The notes beneath the pieces were generated by a model that saw only the letters and a list, made by a program, of their open reading frames with translations, was not told the origin of the DNA and made no database searches. From Acidobacteriota bacterium (GTDB lineage Bacteria > Acidobacteriota > Vicinamibacteria > Vicinamibacterales > CAVVIG01), in contig QHWB01000044.1 in assembly GCA_003222395.1 (NCBI GenBank), positions 62,001 through 126,000 on the forward strand: 64,000 bases of DNA, in the 5' to 3' direction. A program made the translations under genes and the position numbers. This document shows, in pieces, positions 53,656 to 64,000 of this stretch (its first letter is position 1; each line of letters opens with the position of its first letter).

Positions 53656-55030
53656 AGCTGTTGCGGCTGCTGGATTGCCCCGCTTTCGGTGCGGGTGCGA
53701 CCGGATGCGCAGGCGGGTCGTCGTCGACGAAATACGACTGGCACGCCCGGTCGAGCAGCTCGCGCGTGATTTTGGGCTGGATTCCTCGGTAGCGGCAGAG
53801 CGAGATCACCTGATCGAGCAGGTCTCGCGGGTGGCAGGCGCGCAGCGGCCGTCCGAGCGGCTCGTAATAGCGGCGCAGCAAGTACGCCACCATCAGCTGG
53901 TGATACCGCAGGTGACGGCGGCGGCAGTTCAGCTCGAAGATTTCGGTGAACTCGTCGACCGTCGGATCGACGACCGGCACCTTGTACGGAATGCGGCGCA
54001 GGAACGCTTCGTCCGCCAGCGATTTCGGATCCAGGTTGGTCGCGAAGACGATCAGAACGTCGAACGGCACCTGGAATTTCTTGCCGGTGTGCAGCGTCAG
54101 GTAATCGAAGCGGCTTTCGAGCGGCACGATCCAGCGGTTCAACAGCTCCTGCGGACGGATGCGCTGCCGTCCGAAGTCGTCGACGAGAAACACGCCGCCG
54201 TTGGCCTTCAGCTGAATCGGCGCTTCGTAGAACTTCGACAGCGGGTTGAACGTGAGATCGAGCTGTTCGAGCGTCAGCTCGCCGCCGACCATCACGACCG
54301 GGCGGCGAATGCGCACCCACCGGCGGTCGCGCGGCGCCGACGCGATGATGCTCGATGGTTCGTCGTCGTCGGCCTCGAGCGACTCGTGGTTGATCGGATC
54401 GAACATCGTGATGATCTGTCCGTCGACGTCGATGGCGTGCGGCATGTACATGTCGCCGCCGAGCGAGTGGCCCATGCCTTCGGCCAGCACCGTCTTGCCG
54501 TTTCCGGGCGGCCCGTACAAGAACAGCGCGTTGCCGGCGTTGACGGCCGGCCCGATCTGCTCGAGCACGTGATCGCCGACGATCAGGTGTGAGAATGCCT
54601 GGCGCAGCCGCTCGCGATCGATGTAGCCGCGCTTGGTCGCCAGCGCGCGCACTTCGGCGACGTAGGCGGCGAGCGGAACCGGCGTCGGTCCGATGTACGA
54701 ATTGATCTCGAGGTATTGGCGCGTCCGATCGCGTCCGAGATCGGTCAGCGCGTATCGGTACGACGCGGATCCGGATCCGGTCGCGCCGCGCACTTCCATC
54801 AGCCGCTCGGCGCGCGCGCGCTCGATGAGCGGCTCGAGGATGCCGAACGTCAGCCGCATGCGATCGGCGACGGCCGTGCCGATGGCCTCGCCCTGATACA
54901 GCGTCTTGATCAGCAGCTGCTCGATCTGATCGACCGCGATGCCGGTCGCCTCGATCGTCCGCGGCATCTCGGGCGTGTCGGCGATCTTCGGCGTGTCGAG
55001 GAGTGACGCGGCGGCGGCTTGTGATGTCAT
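53645..55030 (-). CDS. AAA+ ATPase at the Tad locus
   Basis: 461 residues. An N-terminal helical/winged region (about 30-110), then Walker A GPPGNGKT (173-180), Walker B GGVFLVDDFGRQ and an Arg-finger-like RWIVPLESRFD segment, sensor ATNLDPKSL, and a C-terminal lid. It is not one of the canonical Tad proteins (TadA/CpaF and TadZ are separate). Directly follows tadC with 7 bp between them, pointing to a lineage-specific accessory role in pilus assembly or regulation. Confidence 0.82.
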   Translation of the reverse strand: MTSQAAAASLLDTPKIADTPEMPRTIEATGIAVDQIEQLLIKTLYQGEAIGTAVADRMRLTFGILEPLIERARAERLMEVRGATGSGSASYRYALTDLGRDRTRQYLEINSYIGPTPVPLAAYVAEVRALATKRGYIDRERLRQAFSHLIVGDHVLEQIGPAVNAGNALFLYGPPGNGKTVLAEGMGHSLGGDMYMPHAIDVDGQIITMFDPINHESLEADDDEPSSIIASAPRDRRWVRIRRPVVMVGGELTLEQLDLTFNPLSKFYEAPIQLKANGGVFLVDDFGRQRIRPQELLNRWIVPLESRFDYLTLHTGKKFQVPFDVLIVFATNLDPKSLADEAFLRRIPYKVPVVDPTVDEFTEIFELNCRRRHLRYHQLMVAYLLRRYYEPLGRPLRACHPRDLLDQVISLCRYRGIQPKITRELLDRACQSYFVDDDPPAHPVAPAPKAGQSSSRNSYVV

Positions 55031-55037
55031 CTTCTTA

Positions 55038-55946
55038 TTAGTTCTGCGCCATCGGGAACAGGACCTGGACGAACTTGATCGCCGCCGGTCCGATGGTCAC
55101 CACCCAGATCGCGGGGAAGATGCAGAACACCAGCGGGAACACCATCTTCACGCCGGTCTTCGCCGCCGCTTCCTCGGCGCGCTGACGCCGTTTCGTCCGC
55201 ATCACGTCGGAGTGCACGCGCAGCGACTGCGCGACGCTCGTGCCGAACTTGTCGGTCTGCACCAGCATCGTCACAAGCGACGAGATGTCGTCGACGCCGG
55301 TGCGATCGGCGAAGTTGCGGAGCGCTTCCGCGCGCGCCTTGCCGGCCCGCAGCTCGAGGTTGATGAGGCGCATCTCGCTCGAGAGATCCGGATGGGCGAA
55401 GGCGAGCTCCTCGGACACGCGCAGAATCGCCTGGTCGAGGCCGAGCCCCGCTTCCACGCTGACGACGAGGAGATCGAGCGTGTCGGGCAGTCCGAGACGA
55501 ATGCGGTGCTGCCGGCGCGCGGCCATGCGCTTCAACGCCATCGTCGGGAGCAGGTATCCGATGCCGCACGCGCCGAGCGCCATGATGAAGTTCGGCCGGT
55601 TGAAGATGATTGGCGTCGCGAACATCGCGAACGCGGCCACCGCGAGCGCGACGCGAATGCCGAAGAACACGATCAACGCTTCGGTGCCGCGGTAGCCGGC
55701 GGTGACCAGCTTCATCCGCAGCTTGCCCATCTCGGACGGCGATTTCGGCACGAGGTTGCCGAGGCGCTTCAGCCCGTCGATGACGGCCTTTTCATAGCTC
55801 GAATCGGCCACCCTCGGCGTCGTCCCGGTCACCTCGCCGAGCCGCTGCTCGATGGTCAACGCGCCGCTCGACGTGAACATCATGGCCGCCGCCGCCACCA
55901 GCAGCGACACGAAGACGAAAGCGAGCAGCGGGATGAGAAGCGTCAC
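55038..55946 (-). CDS. tadC: Tad pilus inner-membrane protein TadC (GspF domain)
   Basis: 302 residues. A GspF-type domain with RRQHRIRLGLPDTLDLLVVS, GLGLDQAILRVSEELAFAHP, and EKLGTS-like FGTSVAQSLRVHSD, flanked by three to four TM helices. Partners with TadB as the inner-membrane platform. It is 3 bp downstream of tadB. Confidence 0.93.
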   Translation of the reverse strand: MTLLIPLLAFVFVSLLVAAAAMMFTSSGALTIEQRLGEVTGTTPRVADSSYEKAVIDGLKRLGNLVPKSPSEMGKLRMKLVTAGYRGTEALIVFFGIRVALAVAAFAMFATPIIFNRPNFIMALGACGIGYLLPTMALKRMAARRQHRIRLGLPDTLDLLVVSVEAGLGLDQAILRVSEELAFAHPDLSSEMRLINLELRAGKARAEALRNFADRTGVDDISSLVTMLVQTDKFGTSVAQSLRVHSDVMRTKRRQRAEEAAAKTGVKMVFPLVFCIFPAIWVVTIGPAAIKFVQVLFPMAQN

Positions 55947-55949
55947 GGC

Positions 55950-56914
55950 TTATACCTCGATTTTGATGACCTGGCGAATCCAGAAGTAGCCGATCGTCTG
56001 CATGACGATCGCGCCGATCACCATCATCTGTCCCATGTGCTCGTGGAACAGCAGGTTGATGTGATCGGGGTTGATGAACATGAGCGCGACCGCGAGCGCC
56101 GCGGGCAGCGCCATCAGCACGTAGCCGGTGAAGCGCCCGTGCGCGGTGTGCACGCGCACCTGCCGCAGAATCTTGAACCGCTCGCGCACCACGTGCGCCA
56201 GGTTGTCGAGAATCTCGGCGAGGTTGCCGCCGGTGTCGCGCTGGATCAGCACGGCGGTCACGAAGAACCGGACGTCGAGCAGCGGCACGCGCTCGGCGAG
56301 GCCGTTCAGCGAGTCTTTCAGCGGCAGACCGAAGTTCTGCTGGTCGAACGTCGTCTTGAATTCGGGTCCGACCGGCTCCGGCATCTCGTCGGCCACCATC
56401 CCCATCGCGGACTGGAACGCGTGGCCGGCACGGATGGCCCGTCCCAGCAGATCGAGCGCCTCGGGGAATTTCTCCTCGAATCGCCGGATTCTCGCAGACC
56501 GGCGGTTCAGCAGGTAGCCGAAGGGGACCATCAGACCGGACAGGGCCGCCACGATCGGGGCATACGGCACGCGCACGAACGTCGCGGTGACGAACGCCGC
56601 CAAACCGCCGAGCGCGAGGCTGAACACGACGACGGCGCTCGGCGTGGTCTTCACACCCGAACGCTCGATGAGGCGCGCGAGCCACGAACCTGCCGACGTC
56701 TGTGCGACCAGGCGATCGACTGCGGGCAGCGGCCCCTGATCGCGCTGCTTGAGCACCGACTCGTCTTCGGTCGAAGGCACGCCGGGCGAGGCGACGTCGC
56801 GGAGACGCTCGTTCAGCTTGCGATTGGCAAGCATGCCCGGGAGATACATGACGGCGGCGTACCCGCCGACGATCGCTCCGGCGAAGAGCACGAAAGCGAA
56901 GAGTGCGAGGCCCA

Positions 56915-56915
<1 letters not shown>
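55950..56915 (-). CDS. tadB: Tad pilus inner-membrane protein TadB (GspF domain)
   Basis: 321 residues from the ATG at 56915, which overlaps the cpaF stop (TGATG), with GGAGGTG just upstream, so translation is coupled. N-terminal TMs (MGLALFAFVLFAGAIVGG), then FEEKFPEALDLLGRAIRAGH and RDTGGNLAEILDNLAHVVRE, both typical of the GspF domain. The open frame extends to 56990, but those extra residues lie inside cpaF. Confidence 0.93.
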
Positions 56916-58210
<1,295 letters not shown>

Positions 58211-58216
58211 ATCCGT

Positions 58217-59392
58217 TTACCAGAGCGATGCAAGCCGCTCGATCCCGAGCGCGTTTTTTTTGCCGGCGGCCACCGGAGCGATCTGCGCGTTCGGATCGAG
58301 GATGAGCCGCGTGAAGCGATCGAACTGCGACGCGATGTCCGAGTTGCCGGTCAGCGCGAGCGGCACGCCGGAATTCAGCGCCGCCGACACGGTCTTGTAG
58401 TCGCTCGGAAACATGTGGTGAATCGGGTGGCCGAGCGCGCTCTCGATCTGCTTCGGCGGAATCGGAAACGGCTCGGCCGCGCGGTTCATGACGATGCGCA
58501 CGCGCTCGCCGCACGCGCCGAGCTGCCGCACGCGATCGAGCAGCCGCTGCGCGTTCCGCACCGACGGAACGTCGGGGTTGCCGATCAGGAACATCTGATC
58601 CGCCGTATACAACGCCGCGACGGTGCACGAATTGATCTGGCTGCCGGCGTCGATGAGGATGTAGTCGTACTGGCGGCCGAGCAGGCGGAACAGCTCCTCG
58701 AGCGCGCCGGCGTCGCCGGCGCCCGGACGATCGAAGTGATCGGCGCCCGCGAGGATCTCCAGCCCCGATTTGTGCTTCACCACCAGCTCGCGCAGGAACT
58801 CGCGATCGAGCCGGTGCAGGTTGTCGATGGCGTCGATGAGCGTATACCGCGGACGGACGCCGAGGAACAGCGAGACCTCGCCGAGCCCCGCCTTGAGGTC
58901 GACGATGACGGTCGATCGCTTGCTCAGGCGCGCGAGCTCGACGCCGCAGTTCACGGCGACCGTCGTCGTGCCGGCGCCGCCCTTGGCGCCGAAGAACACG
59001 AGCGTCGTCGCCGGCGGCTTCGAGCCGATGGCCGTCTCGCGACGCCCCGCCAGGCGGCGGATCGCGTTGTGAAACGTCTCCTCGGGCGGCGGCCACGTGA
59101 AGAATTCGTTCGCGCCCGCGCGCATCGACTGCAGGATCAGGTCCGGATCGGCGGCGAGCGCCACGGCGAAGATGCCGGCGCCGGCGGCCGTCGCCCGCAT
59201 CCGCTCGATCGTGCTCATCGCAGACGAGGCGTCGCCGCGCGCATCGACGACGATGACGTCGGGCGCAGCGCCGTCGCGGGCCAGGCGCTCGTCGAGCACG
59301 CTGAGCGGGATCGGTCCCGTCCTCAGCATGCGGCCGACATGCTTCTTGAAACCGTCGTCTTCCGAAACGATGAGACCTGCAAGTTGCGCCAT
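58217..59392 (-). CDS. cpaE: Tad pilus localisation protein CpaE/TadZ
   Basis: 391 residues. An N-terminal atypical receiver domain (VIVVDARGDASSAMSTIERM, about 48-67) is followed by a ParA/MinD-like ATPase with deviant Walker A GAKGGAGTTTVA (about 133-144) and IVDLKAGLGEVSLFLG. This is the normal TadZ layout, which places the pilus machine at a cell pole. Confidence 0.93.
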   Translation of the reverse strand: MAQLAGLIVSEDDGFKKHVGRMLRTGPIPLSVLDERLARDGAAPDVIVVDARGDASSAMSTIERMRATAAGAGIFAVALAADPDLILQSMRAGANEFFTWPPPEETFHNAIRRLAGRRETAIGSKPPATTLVFFGAKGGAGTTTVAVNCGVELARLSKRSTVIVDLKAGLGEVSLFLGVRPRYTLIDAIDNLHRLDREFLRELVVKHKSGLEILAGADHFDRPGAGDAGALEELFRLLGRQYDYILIDAGSQINSCTVAALYTADQMFLIGNPDVPSVRNAQRLLDRVRQLGACGERVRIVMNRAAEPFPIPPKQIESALGHPIHHMFPSDYKTVSAALNSGVPLALTGNSDIASQFDRFTRLILDPNAQIAPVAAGKKNALGIERLASLW

Positions 59393-59415
59393 AGGGAGCC
59401 TCTGGCCTGACGCCG

Positions 59416-60591
59416 TTATTGAACGAGACGAATCGCATGCGCGAACATCGTCGAGGGAACGTTGGTCGCGGTCTTGTCGACGAGGCCCATGATGTTCGTG
59501 ATGATTCCGTAAATCTTGCCGTTATTGTCGATGTGATCCGCGTAGAACCCGAGGAAGTTCGTGAGCTTGAAATCGGCCACGCGGCCGTTCAACTTGCCCT
59601 CGGTGTAGTACTGCGGGTCGAACAGCGGGATCGGGAACACGCGCGGGCTCTGCCCCGAGAACTTGCTCCCCTTCACGCACGCGCAGCCGGGGGCCGGCTG
59701 CCAGTACGTGTTTGGGTCTTGATCCATGAGATCCTGGATGCCCTGCAGCGTCGGGCCTTGTTTGTCGCCCGGCTCCTGGGTCATGTAGTACGGGTTGTCC
59801 GGGTCGTACGCAATCACGCTCGGATTGCAGCCGTCGATGTTGTCGCGATAGAAGTTGCCGCCGATGTCGCCCGGCATCTTCCACGAGAAATAGAAGCTCG
59901 GATTCAGCTGGTCGCCCTGGCCCGCGCGAAGGACGAGCGTCGTTCCGACGTCTTTCGCAACCGTGTAGCCGGTGTAGTTGACCTGGTCGGTGGGCGGCAC
60001 GTAGATGTCTGGTTTGGGGACCGGGTTCCCTTTGTTGTCGAACTCGTTGAACTCGCTGGCCGGCGCCGTGTGCTCTTCCCACTTATCGGGAATCATGAAC
60101 GGCTTCACGCAGGTCATCGCATTCGCCGGCGACGCTTCAGCCGTTGCCGTCGCCGTGATGTTGACCGTCTTGACGCCGAAGATGCCACCGATCAACGTCG
60201 GCACGGGGTTGTTCCGATCTGCAGCGTCCGTGCGGTACACGTCGACTTTGACGCGCGTCGGATTGCCGGCCGGATCGTTTGGAAACGTCACGTCTGCGGT
60301 CTTCACTGACACGTCGCTGCCGATGACCTGGTTGGCCAGCGCAGTGTTGATGGCGCTCTGAACAGCCGGACCAGTCGGCGTCCGATCCGTGAAGCTGTTG
60401 AACACGAGCGCGGTCGCGCCGGCCAGGGCGCCGGCGTCGGCCGAGTTCTGCGCCTGCGAGCGGGCGGTCATGAACATGCCGACGTCAATCGCGAGCGTCG
60501 TGCAGGCGAGAAACGCAAAGAACCCTACTCCGACGAAGATGAACGACATCCCGCGCTCGTCGTGCCGAAGACGTTGAAGTGGAGAAGGCAT
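59416..60591 (-). CDS. TadG-like pilus-assembly protein
   Basis: 391 residues. The N-terminal Tad domain has a positively charged start, GMSFIFVGVGFFAFLACTTL membrane helix, then DVGMFMTARSQAQNSADAGA and LAGA. The C-terminal, secreted part is long and Cys-containing, with no recognised subdomain. TadG-type minor pseudopilins sit in the envelope and are needed for pilus stability. Confidence 0.85.
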   Translation of the reverse strand: MPSPLQRLRHDERGMSFIFVGVGFFAFLACTTLAIDVGMFMTARSQAQNSADAGALAGATALVFNSFTDRTPTGPAVQSAINTALANQVIGSDVSVKTADVTFPNDPAGNPTRVKVDVYRTDAADRNNPVPTLIGGIFGVKTVNITATATAEASPANAMTCVKPFMIPDKWEEHTAPASEFNEFDNKGNPVPKPDIYVPPTDQVNYTGYTVAKDVGTTLVLRAGQGDQLNPSFYFSWKMPGDIGGNFYRDNIDGCNPSVIAYDPDNPYYMTQEPGDKQGPTLQGIQDLMDQDPNTYWQPAPGCACVKGSKFSGQSPRVFPIPLFDPQYYTEGKLNGRVADFKLTNFLGFYADHIDNNGKIYGIITNIMGLVDKTATNVPSTMFAHAIRLVQ

Positions 60592-60642
60592 AATCCCCCC
60601 GTCAAATCCGATCCGACTCCTGGAGTCGAGCCGTCTCGACTC

Positions 60643-62508
60643 CTACTGGTCCTTCTTCTTCGCCTTGGCGAGCTCGGCTTCGTACGCCGCCTGCGCGGCC
60701 TTCAGCTTCGCTTCGGCCTCGGCGATGTCCTTCTGCTTCTTCTTGTCGATCTCCGCCTGCTTCCTCGCCAGTTCGGCGCTCCGCCTGGCGGCGGCGGCCT
60801 GCGCCACCTTGTCGACCTCGGCCTGTTTGCGCGCGGCGGCGACGGCCTGGCTGGACGCCTCGGCGTCTCTTCTCGCCTGGTCCTCGGCCACCTTGTCGCG
60901 CAGCTTCTTCGCCGCGCCGTTCTGCGACTTCCGCGCTTCCATCTCCTGCTGGCGCGCGCGCGCGATCATCTTCTGCTCCTGCGGCGTCAGCGGACGCGAG
61001 ACGGCGCTCGCGGGCGTCTCGGCCGGATTCGACGGCGAGTCGCCGTTCACCACCGGGCGCGTATTCGGCGTCAGCGCCTGCATCTTCGCGGCGGCAGCTG
61101 CGGCGTCCTGCGACGTGGCCGTGGGCACCGGCATCGGCGTCGCGTTCGCGGCGCCGCTTCGCGGCGGCACCGGCGGGAACGCCGGCGGCGGCATTTCCCG
61201 CGTGCGCTTCGGATCGAGGGGCGGCAGGAACGTCTCGGGCGGGCGCGGCAGCTCGTTGGTCACGCCCGGCGAGTTGTTGCGCAGAATCTGCGGCGTGATC
61301 ATGACGACCAGCTCGGTGCGATCCTTCTGCGCCGCCTCGCTGCGGAAGAGCAGCCCGAGAATCGGGATGTCGCCGATACCCGGGACCTTCTGCATCGACT
61401 TGTTCATCGTGTTGTTCATCAGGCCGGCGATCGCGAACGTCTGCCCGTTCTGCAGCTCCAGCTCCGTTTCAGTACGGCGCGTCGACAGCGCCGGGATGCG
61501 GAATCCCTGCAGCGTGATCGCGTTGGTGAAGTCGAGCGTGCTCACTTCCGGCCGCACCTTCAGGTGCACGCGGTCGCCGTTTACTTGCGGCGTGAAGTTC
61601 AGGCGGATGCCGAACTCCTTCCACATGATCGTCACCGCCACGCCTGCGCCGCCCGGCTGCGCCACGGGGATCGGGATCTCGCCGCCCGCGAGGAAGCTCG
61701 CTTCCTTGCCGCTCTCGGCGACGAGGTTCGGCTCGGCGAGGCTCTGGAACAGACCGCGCGTCTGCAGCGCCTTGACGACCGCGCCCAGATCGTTCTTGAA
61801 ATCCCAGATGAAGAAGTTCAGGAAGTCGCTGAAGATCAGCTTGTTCCCGCCGCTCTGGCTGTCAAAGGTCGGCGCGGGATATTGCCCTGTCGTGACCCGG
61901 CCGATGACGTTGTGGAACTGGCCGTCCGGGCTGGTGAAGAAACTCACGCCGAGCTCGGTCAGCGCGCTGCGCGACACCTCGGCGAACCGCACGCGGAGCA
62001 GCACCTGATTCGACGGCGCGCCCTCGGCGAGCTGCAGCAGCGTGATGACGTCGTCCTTCTTGTCCACGTAGCCGCCGGCCAGGCTGACCGCGCGGTCGAT
62101 GACGTCCTTGTTGCTCACCGCTCCCGAGAGGACGATGCTGCGCCCGTTGGCGCGGGCTTCGATCTTCTCGTTCGGGAACAGCTCCTTGATCTGCGACGTG
62201 AGGCGCGCCAGATCGCGCTGGACGTTGATCTCGTAGCGCTTGATCCCGCCCGCGCGGTTCCAGACGAACATCGAGATCGTGCCCGGCGTCTTGCCGTTGA
62301 TCAGCAGTTCGCTCGGCGAGGTGACGAGCGCGTCGGCGATGTCGGCGCTGGTCAGCGACACGCGCGCGATCTGCATGCCGGTATCGACGATGGTGGATCG
62401 CCCGACCGTCAGGCTCACGCTCTCGCCATCGGCGCCCGCGCCCGCGTAGACGATCGAACCGCTGGCGATGGCGATCAGCAGGATGAACAACTTCAGACGC
62501 CGGCTCAT
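60643..62508 (-). CDS. cpaC: Secretin of the Tad system (CpaC/RcpA) with long C-terminal tail
   Basis: 621 residues. A signal peptide (about 1-24), N-terminal pilus/BON-like domains, then the secretin domain ending with GIGDIPILGLLFRSEAAQ and ELVVMITPQIL. The usual protein stops near there (about 400). Here a further 190 residues follow: a Pro-rich region (EMPPPAFPPVPPRSG) and a highly charged Ala/Lys/Glu/Gln helix that looks like a coiled coil and ends AELAKAKKKDQ. The pore passes the pilus through the outer membrane. Confidence 0.93.
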   Translation of the reverse strand: MSRRLKLFILLIAIASGSIVYAGAGADGESVSLTVGRSTIVDTGMQIARVSLTSADIADALVTSPSELLINGKTPGTISMFVWNRAGGIKRYEINVQRDLARLTSQIKELFPNEKIEARANGRSIVLSGAVSNKDVIDRAVSLAGGYVDKKDDVITLLQLAEGAPSNQVLLRVRFAEVSRSALTELGVSFFTSPDGQFHNVIGRVTTGQYPAPTFDSQSGGNKLIFSDFLNFFIWDFKNDLGAVVKALQTRGLFQSLAEPNLVAESGKEASFLAGGEIPIPVAQPGGAGVAVTIMWKEFGIRLNFTPQVNGDRVHLKVRPEVSTLDFTNAITLQGFRIPALSTRRTETELELQNGQTFAIAGLMNNTMNKSMQKVPGIGDIPILGLLFRSEAAQKDRTELVVMITPQILRNNSPGVTNELPRPPETFLPPLDPKRTREMPPPAFPPVPPRSGAANATPMPVPTATSQDAAAAAAKMQALTPNTRPVVNGDSPSNPAETPASAVSRPLTPQEQKMIARARQQEMEARKSQNGAAKKLRDKVAEDQARRDAEASSQAVAAARKQAEVDKVAQAAAARRSAELARKQAEIDKKKQKDIAEAEAKLKAAQAAYEAELAKAKKKDQ

Positions 62509-62510
62509 GG

Positions 62511-63374
62511 CTACTCCTCGCGCACGACTTCGCGTGCCCGCTTGTCCCCACGGATGATTTCAACAGTCGCTTCCGGCAAAGCAGAGAGCGGCATCGGTTC
62601 CGCCTTCGTCGTCGTGTGCGCCGCCGCCGTGCGCATCCGCGCCACGGCCGGCGCCGCGGCCGACGCGCCGATGAGCCCCGCAGGCCGGATGCCGCGCGTC
62701 ACCGGCGTGTCCTTGTCCAGCGGATTCCGCAGCGCGAGCTGAATTCTTCCTTCGCTGCTCGCCAGCGTCAGCCGCTCGGCCTCGTCGGGATTCACCAGCA
62801 GGGTCACGACGCTGACCGGGATCGGCTTGTTCTTGTCGGTTTCACGATCGATCTTCGTGCCTGCCGCCAGCACCTGCACGTTGGTCAGGATCACCTTCGA
62901 GGTGATGGTCTCGTGCTTGTCGCTCGGGTTCAGCGTCACGACGACGTCCACGTGGGTGCCCGGCAGGACGTAGCCGGCGACGCCGATGACCTCGTTGACC
63001 TTCACCGACACGGCGCGGAGGCCCGCGGGAATCGCCGGCGGCAGACCCGCGCCCGCGTCCTTCGAGGCGAGCTTCATCGGCAGAATCGGCTCGTTCTGAA
63101 TGACAGGCAGAATCAGGCCGCGGCCCATCACGTCCTTCGGATCGGTGAACGCGCCGGCGGGTACGGCGTTGGCCGGCCAGTCGATGATCCGGATGTCGTC
63201 GCGCCCGAGCTCGGCGCCGACGTCGAGATCGGCGGCGGCCACGACGACCTGTTTGGTGGGAATGGTGACCGTCTTCGCCGGAATCCTGTTCACGTAGTTA
63301 TACGTGGCGAAGGCGAACACGCCGCCCACCGTGACGGCGAGCACCAAGACGATAAAGACGCGAATGCGGGCCAT
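62511..63374 (-). CDS. cpaB: Flp pilus assembly protein CpaB/RcpC
   Basis: 287 residues. One N-terminal TM (VFIVLVLAVTVGGVFAF), an SAF domain start VVVAAADLDVGAELGRDDIR, and the conserved GYVLPGTHVDVVVTL of the RcpC group. It interacts with the secretin in the periplasm. It lies 2 bp upstream of the secretin gene. Confidence 0.93.
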   Translation of the reverse strand: MARIRVFIVLVLAVTVGGVFAFATYNYVNRIPAKTVTIPTKQVVVAAADLDVGAELGRDDIRIIDWPANAVPAGAFTDPKDVMGRGLILPVIQNEPILPMKLASKDAGAGLPPAIPAGLRAVSVKVNEVIGVAGYVLPGTHVDVVVTLNPSDKHETITSKVILTNVQVLAAGTKIDRETDKNKPIPVSVVTLLVNPDEAERLTLASSEGRIQLALRNPLDKDTPVTRGIRPAGLIGASAAAPAVARMRTAAAHTTTKAEPMPLSALPEATVEIIRGDKRAREVVREE

Positions 63375-63407
63375 GATGGTCCTCGGTTCTCCGATCCTCT
63401 GTTTGCT

Positions 63408-63476
63408 GCTTCGAACTTCCTACTTCGTGCTTCCTACTTCGTGCTTCCTACTTCTAACTTCGTACTTCTGACTTCC
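63408..63476. repeat. Heptamer array (TTCNNNC)
   Basis: About ten 7-bp units such as TTCCTAC and TTCGTGC in alternation, then TTCTAAC, TTCGTAC, TTCTGAC, inside the Tad operon between tadE and cpaB. Confidence 0.9.
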
Positions 63477-63480
63477 AGAG

Positions 63481-63927
63481 TTACTGAGATTCGTTGCGCA
63501 TTTCAGCCGACGTGCTCATCGTGATGTCGTTTCCCATCGTGGTGCTCTGCGAGAACAGCTGCGCGATGGGATGGAGCACGATGAACTTGAACGGGTAGTT
63601 CACCGTGACGAGCGACGCCGTCGCCGTCTTGCCGCCGCCGAGGTCGATCGTCTTGGCCATGTCGACCGTGACGCTCGTGGCATCGATCCTGTCCTTCGGC
63701 AACTGCCCCGACGTCATGTACGCCGACACACGTGTCTGGGCGTCCGAGACGGTCGCGTTCGGCAGCACCGCGACGCGCGCCCCTTCGCGGGCGGCGTTGG
63801 TCAGCACCTGCCACGTCTGATAGGCGCGGCCGAACTCGAAGATCGACACCGACACCAGCAGGAGCAGCGGCAGCGTCATCGCCGCTTCGAGAAGCGCCTG
63901 GCCCCGTTCGTTTTTCACCATATGCAT
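63481..63927 (-). CDS. tadE: TadE-like pseudopilin
   Basis: 148 residues. ERGQALLEAAMTLPLLLLVS is the TadE pattern (charged residues, Gly, then Glu five residues into a hydrophobic helix), followed by NAAREGARVAVLP. Processed by the CpaA peptidase and needed for pilus formation. Confidence 0.9.
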   Translation of the reverse strand: MHMVKNERGQALLEAAMTLPLLLLVSVSIFEFGRAYQTWQVLTNAAREGARVAVLPNATVSDAQTRVSAYMTSGQLPKDRIDATSVTVDMAKTIDLGGGKTATASLVTVNYPFKFIVLHPIAQLFSQSTTMGNDITMSTSAEMRNESQ

Positions 63928-63929
63928 GG

Positions 63930-64000
63930 CTACGACCCCATCGCGGCGGCGAGCGCCCCGAGCGCGATCGCCGGCGCGTACGCGAACCGGTTGTTCTCCG
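63930..64000 (-). CDS. cpaA: Prepilin peptidase CpaA/TadV, C-terminal end
   Basis: Only the last 23 codons are in the window: ENNRFAYAPAIALGALAAAM, then GS and a TAG stop. The string YAPAIALG is the C-terminal hallmark of A24-family prepilin peptidases. The stop is 2 bp before the tadE start, as expected in the operon. The pilin gene (flp) is presumably just outside the window. Confidence 0.75.
   Translation of the reverse strand, partial: ENNRFAYAPAIALGALAAAMGS

Overview
The window looks like a chromosomal segment of a high-GC, Gram-negative, non-model bacterium, most likely an Acidobacteriota of the Vicinamibacteria type. The clues are the hpnCDE squalene operon, a double-length ThyX-like protein, LolCDE/MacB-like export operons, a large protein kinase with TPR repeats, a complete Tad pilus locus, and intergenic DNA full of short hairpin repeats and 7-bp-period arrays. 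The lineage is inferred from gene content; there is no rRNA or tRNA gene in the window.

Layout. 1-8.6 kb: end of a SirB1-like gene, an EndoIII-like glycosylase, an M20 peptidase with an MBL hydrolase, and a four-gene export operon (ATPase, FtsX permease, LolA-like protein, outer-membrane barrel). 8.7-8.9 kb: a very small selenoprotein gene (Uxx-star glutaredoxin-like) with an in-frame UGA, missed by ordinary ORF calling. 9-16.5 kb: tandem ThyX-like protein, def, a Nudix hydrolase, a lipoprotein, a decayed SCO-family gene, a class II aldolase and thiI. 16.6-19.7 kb: hpnE-hpnD-hpnC. 20-26 kb: cobalamin adenosyltransferase, mutY-mutT coupled by an ATGA overlap, a YgfZ-like protein, an alpha/beta hydrolase and a PLP decarboxylase. 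26-30 kb: two MacB-type permeases and a MacA-type adaptor without an ATPase. 30-40 kb: FHA, MBL, degenerate receiver, threonine-dehydratase-like enzyme, Ser/Thr kinase, MFS, SDR, MDH-like protein and an ECF sigma factor. 40-44 kb: lpd, E2 and lipB.

44.4-51 kb is the most interesting block. An NtrC-type regulator gene is followed by a correctly spaced sigma-54 promoter and a tight operon encoding a radical SAM/SPASM maturase, a 30-residue Cys-containing peptide, an orphan family-5 solute-binding lipoprotein and a sensor histidine kinase. I read it as a candidate modified-peptide (RiPP) signalling circuit: peptide made and modified, possibly sensed through the lipoprotein and kinase, feeding back through the sigma-54 regulator. 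That circuit is inference; the genes, order and promoter are visible.

51-64 kb: HU, queF, an Smr protein, DUF192, then a long minus-strand Tad/Flp pilus operon (prepilin peptidase end, tadE, cpaB, secretin, tadG, cpaE, cpaF, tadB, tadC, an AAA+ ATPase and an isoprenylcysteine-methyltransferase-like membrane protein).

Window-wide patterns: -10-like hexamers sit only 5-9 nt before many start codons, implying leaderless mRNAs. A hairpin repeat family covaries in its stem and often supplies the stop codon of the gene before it. Arrays of unrelated heptamers fill many gene junctions.
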